Of a stretch of 7,338 nucleotides of DNA, positions 5,646-7,338 are shown piece after piece. A program made the translations under genes and the position numbers. The DNA comes from Gemmatimonadota bacterium. Its GTDB lineage: Bacteria; Gemmatimonadota; Gemmatimonadetes; Gemmatimonadales; Gemmatimonadaceae. Below the pieces are notes generated by a model. It saw only the letters and a list, made by a program, of their open reading frames with translations, was not told the DNA's origin and did not search any database. The stretch spans positions 1-7,338 of the forward strand of contig QHUV01000108.1 in NCBI GenBank assembly GCA_003222065.1, read 5' to 3'. The first letter of the stretch is position 1; every line of letters starts with the position of its first letter.

Positions 5646-7151
5646 ATGCCTACTCGTTCCCTCCCGCCGCGTCCCGACCTCGCGCAACTCAAGCGTCAAG
5701 CCAACGAGCTACGACAGCTCCATCGCGAGGGCAAGCAGTCCGCCGCAGCGCGGATCATCGCCAATCATCCGCGACTGAAACGCGCGTCGCCGAGCGCGGT
5801 GCTCGACGCGAAGCTTCCACTCGCTGACGCCCAGCTCGTCATCGCCCGCGAATACGGCTTCGAGAGTTGGGCGGCGCTCAAACACGAAGTCGAGGCGGGC
5901 AAGCGCGTCGCGAAGTTCAAACCCCACCCGGCATTCAACGAGGCGGTCGCCACGCTCGTTGCCGGAGATCTCCGTCGCCTCGAGCAATTGCTGTCGGAGC
6001 ATCCCGAGCTCGTCCATGCGCGGACCAATCTCGAGCCGCCGTACGGCTACTTCGCCGGGGCGACGCTGCTTCATCACATCGCCTGGAACCCCAGCCGGCG
6101 CGAACCGGTGCCTAACAACATCGTCGATGTCGCGCGTTTGCTTCTCGATCGCGGCGCCGACGTGAACGCACTGACGCTCGGGCGAAGCGCCGGCACGACG
6201 ATGGGTCTCGTCATCACGAGCAGGATGGCGAGCGAGGCGAACGTGTCCGGGCCGCTGATGCAGCTCTTGCTCGATCGTGGCGCGACGCTCGATCTGGGCA
6301 GCTCGGAGTCGGTGATTCCGGACTGGGGGAAGCGTAGCGTCTTCGACGTCGCACTCTCGAATTACGCGACCCGGGCGGCGGAGAAGATGATCGAGCTCGG
6401 CGCGAAGCCTGACGTCTGCGTCGCCGCCGCGCTCGGCCGCATGGATCTCTTGAAGGACTTTTTCGATGTCAGCGGGCGCTTGCGGTCGCGTCCCCGCCGC
6501 CAGGGCAGACTGCTCACCGAGCGCGATACCATCGGGCTTGCCGCCCTCTTTGCGTACGTCAACAAGCATAACGAGGCCGTCGATTTCCTACTGGAGAAGG
6601 ACGGCAACTGGAACATGACCGGCGTGAACAACGGCACATTGATGCATCGTGCCGCCTGGGATGGAGATTTGGCGATGGTGCAGCGACTCGTCGCCAAGGG
6701 TGCCGACATCTACAACCGCGACAACCCGTTCAACTCGACGCCGCTGTCATGGGCCCAACACAACAAACAGACCGCCGTGTTCAATTGGATGCGCGCCAAC
6801 TGCGCGATCGATCTGCACGAAGCCGTGGGCTTCGATCTGCGTGAGCACGTCGAGGCGCGCCTCCGCGAGGATCCCGCCTCGGTCAACAAGCGCGTCGATC
6901 ACTGGGATGTTCCGCAGTCGACGCCGTTGTACTGGTCGGCCTGGACCGAGATCAGCGACGTCGATGGCCGGCGCAAAGTCGATGAAACGGAGCGCCTCAA
7001 AACCGTTAGGCTCCTCCTCGACAGCGGTGCGGACCCCAACATCGTCGCCGGTGACGGAAACACCGCGCTCGACGTCGCGAACGCTGCGGGTGCGGCGCAG
7101 ATTGCCGCGCTCATCGAATCCCGAGGGGGTAAGCGGGCGGCGGATCTATAA
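5646..7151 (+). CDS. Ankyrin-repeat protein with conserved N-terminal LKRQA...AREYGFxSW domain
   Basis: The protein has 501 residues. Residues 10-85 form a short helical domain, PDLAQLKRQANELRQLHREG then LADAQLVIAREYGFESWAAL, that I know as the N-terminal part of many ankyrin proteins in soil bacteria. The rest is built of ankyrin-type units of varying quality: 97-125 (degenerate), 138-175 (ATLLHHIAW...VARLLLDRGADVNAL), about 199-217 (MQLLLDRGATLDL), 229-256, 293-320, 329-358 (GTLMHRAAWDGDLAMVQRLV, KGADIYNRD), 363-385, 425-467 (TPLYWSAW...VRLLLDSGADPN) and 470-495 (GNTALDVANAAGAAQIAALI). Longer insertions separate several units, so the solenoid is irregular. Ankyrin proteins bind other proteins; the partner is not evident here. 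No signal peptide or transmembrane segment is seen, so a cytoplasmic location is likely. The gene stands alone, with repeat elements directly after it. Repeat borders are approximate. Confidence 0.9.
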   Translation: MPTRSLPPRPDLAQLKRQANELRQLHREGKQSAAARIIANHPRLKRASPSAVLDAKLPLADAQLVIAREYGFESWAALKHEVEAGKRVAKFKPHPAFNEAVATLVAGDLRRLEQLLSEHPELVHARTNLEPPYGYFAGATLLHHIAWNPSRREPVPNNIVDVARLLLDRGADVNALTLGRSAGTTMGLVITSRMASEANVSGPLMQLLLDRGATLDLGSSESVIPDWGKRSVFDVALSNYATRAAEKMIELGAKPDVCVAAALGRMDLLKDFFDVSGRLRSRPRRQGRLLTERDTIGLAALFAYVNKHNEAVDFLLEKDGNWNMTGVNNGTLMHRAAWDGDLAMVQRLVAKGADIYNRDNPFNSTPLSWAQHNKQTAVFNWMRANCAIDLHEAVGFDLREHVEARLREDPASVNKRVDHWDVPQSTPLYWSAWTEISDVDGRRKVDETERLKTVRLLLDSGADPNIVAGDGNTALDVANAAGAAQIAALIESRGGKRAADL

Positions 7152-7158
7152 CACTTGT

Positions 7159-7215
7159 CACTTGTCATCCTGAGCACTTCGCCTTCGCTCAGGGCAGGCT
7201 CCGCGAAGGATCTGC
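7159..7215. repeat. Short dispersed palindromic-type element (GTCATCCTGAGC...GCGAAGGATCTG)
   Basis: Eight bases after the ankyrin stop codon begins a segment reading CACTTGTCATCCTGAGC and ending GCGAAGGATCTG. Two interlocking inverted repeats are visible: CCTGAGC (7169-7175) with GCTCAGG (7187-7193), and CCTTCGC (7182-7188) with GCGAAGG (7203-7209). They overlap, so alternative hairpins are possible. From memory, the TCATCCTGAGC...GAAGGATCT wording recurs in intergenic DNA of many Acidobacteriota, Chloroflexota and Gemmatimonadota genomes. It could also serve as a terminator for the ankyrin gene, although no T-tract follows. CACTTGT is duplicated just before it (7152-7158 and 7159-7165). Confidence 0.65.
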
Positions 7216-7244
7216 TGTCGGCATCTCCGCACGTCAAAAGCAGG

Positions 7245-7338
7245 ACGCAGATGGCGCAGATAAAGCGCAGATGAAGCGCAGATGAAACAGCGGTGCACGA
7301 TCTTTTGCAGTATCTGCGTTCATCCGCGCCATCTGCGT
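7245..7338. repeat. CGCAGAT repeat cluster with terminal inverted repeat
   Basis: Four direct copies of CGCAGAT (7246, 7255, 7266, 7277; steps of 9, 11 and 11) face two inverted copies, ATCTGCG (7312 and 7331). The ends ACGCAGATGGCGC (7245-7257) and GCGCCATCTGCGT (7326-7338) are exact reverse complements, and pairing continues inward imperfectly (AGATAAAGCGCAGAT against ATCTGCGTTCATCC). The whole would fold into a hairpin with a loop of about 30-40 nt. From memory, GCGGATGAACGCAGAT-type sequences are a common intergenic repeat in environmental bacteria. The element may continue beyond the window. Confidence 0.7.

Noticed and set aside
7245..7338. CRISPR-like array suggested by repeated CGCAGAT units
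   Set aside because: The units are only seven bases long, steps are 9-11 bases, and copies occur in both orientations. There are no spacers of CRISPR length and no cas genes nearby.
1..7338. Search for tRNA or rRNA genes, transposases, integrases, toxin-antitoxin pairs and defence genes
   Set aside because: No such gene was recognised on either strand. The gene content looks like ordinary chromosomal metabolism and accessory proteins.

Overview
The window is GC-rich (roughly two thirds G+C by eye) bacterial chromosomal DNA. Gene content and protein style (a six-hairpin glycosidase-like protein, a secreted P1/DmpA-type peptidase, a DinB-fold protein, a class III transaminase, an ankyrin protein with an 'LKRQANEL...AREYGFESW' N-terminus) resemble soil Gemmatimonadota or Acidobacteriota. 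This placement is inferred from general resemblance; there is no rRNA or marker gene here.

Layout: (1) 1-1587 (+), the C-terminal part of a six-hairpin glycosidase/glycogen-debranching-like protein that is open at the left edge of the window. (2) 1588-1822, an intergenic region almost filled by a long imperfect inverted repeat (1625-1807, arms about 79 nt) lying between two convergent genes. (3) 1823-3055 (-), an exported P1-family (S58, DmpA-like) aminopeptidase. (4) 3056-3158, a short divergent intergenic region. (5) 3159-3689 (+), a DinB-superfamily protein. (6) 3716-5071 (-), an omega-amino acid:pyruvate (beta-alanine:pyruvate type) aminotransferase, convergent with the DinB gene. (7) 5167-5406 (+), an unrecognised 79-residue protein with a strongly basic tail. 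(8) 5407-5645, a 239-base non-coding gap with no clear structure. (9) 5646-7151 (+), a 501-residue ankyrin-repeat protein. (10) 7152-7338, non-coding DNA holding two short repeat elements of the dispersed intergenic kind, one of them running to the window edge.

The genes alternate in orientation (+,-,+,-,+,+) and look like independent single-gene units. I see no operon and no evidence that they form one pathway or a defence, mobile or secretion system. The most interesting signals are at DNA level: the large convergent-junction palindrome, an apparently over-represented heptamer CCTAACG/CGTTAGG (seven copies plus one variant, in several reading frames and on both strands), and the stacked repeat elements at the right end.
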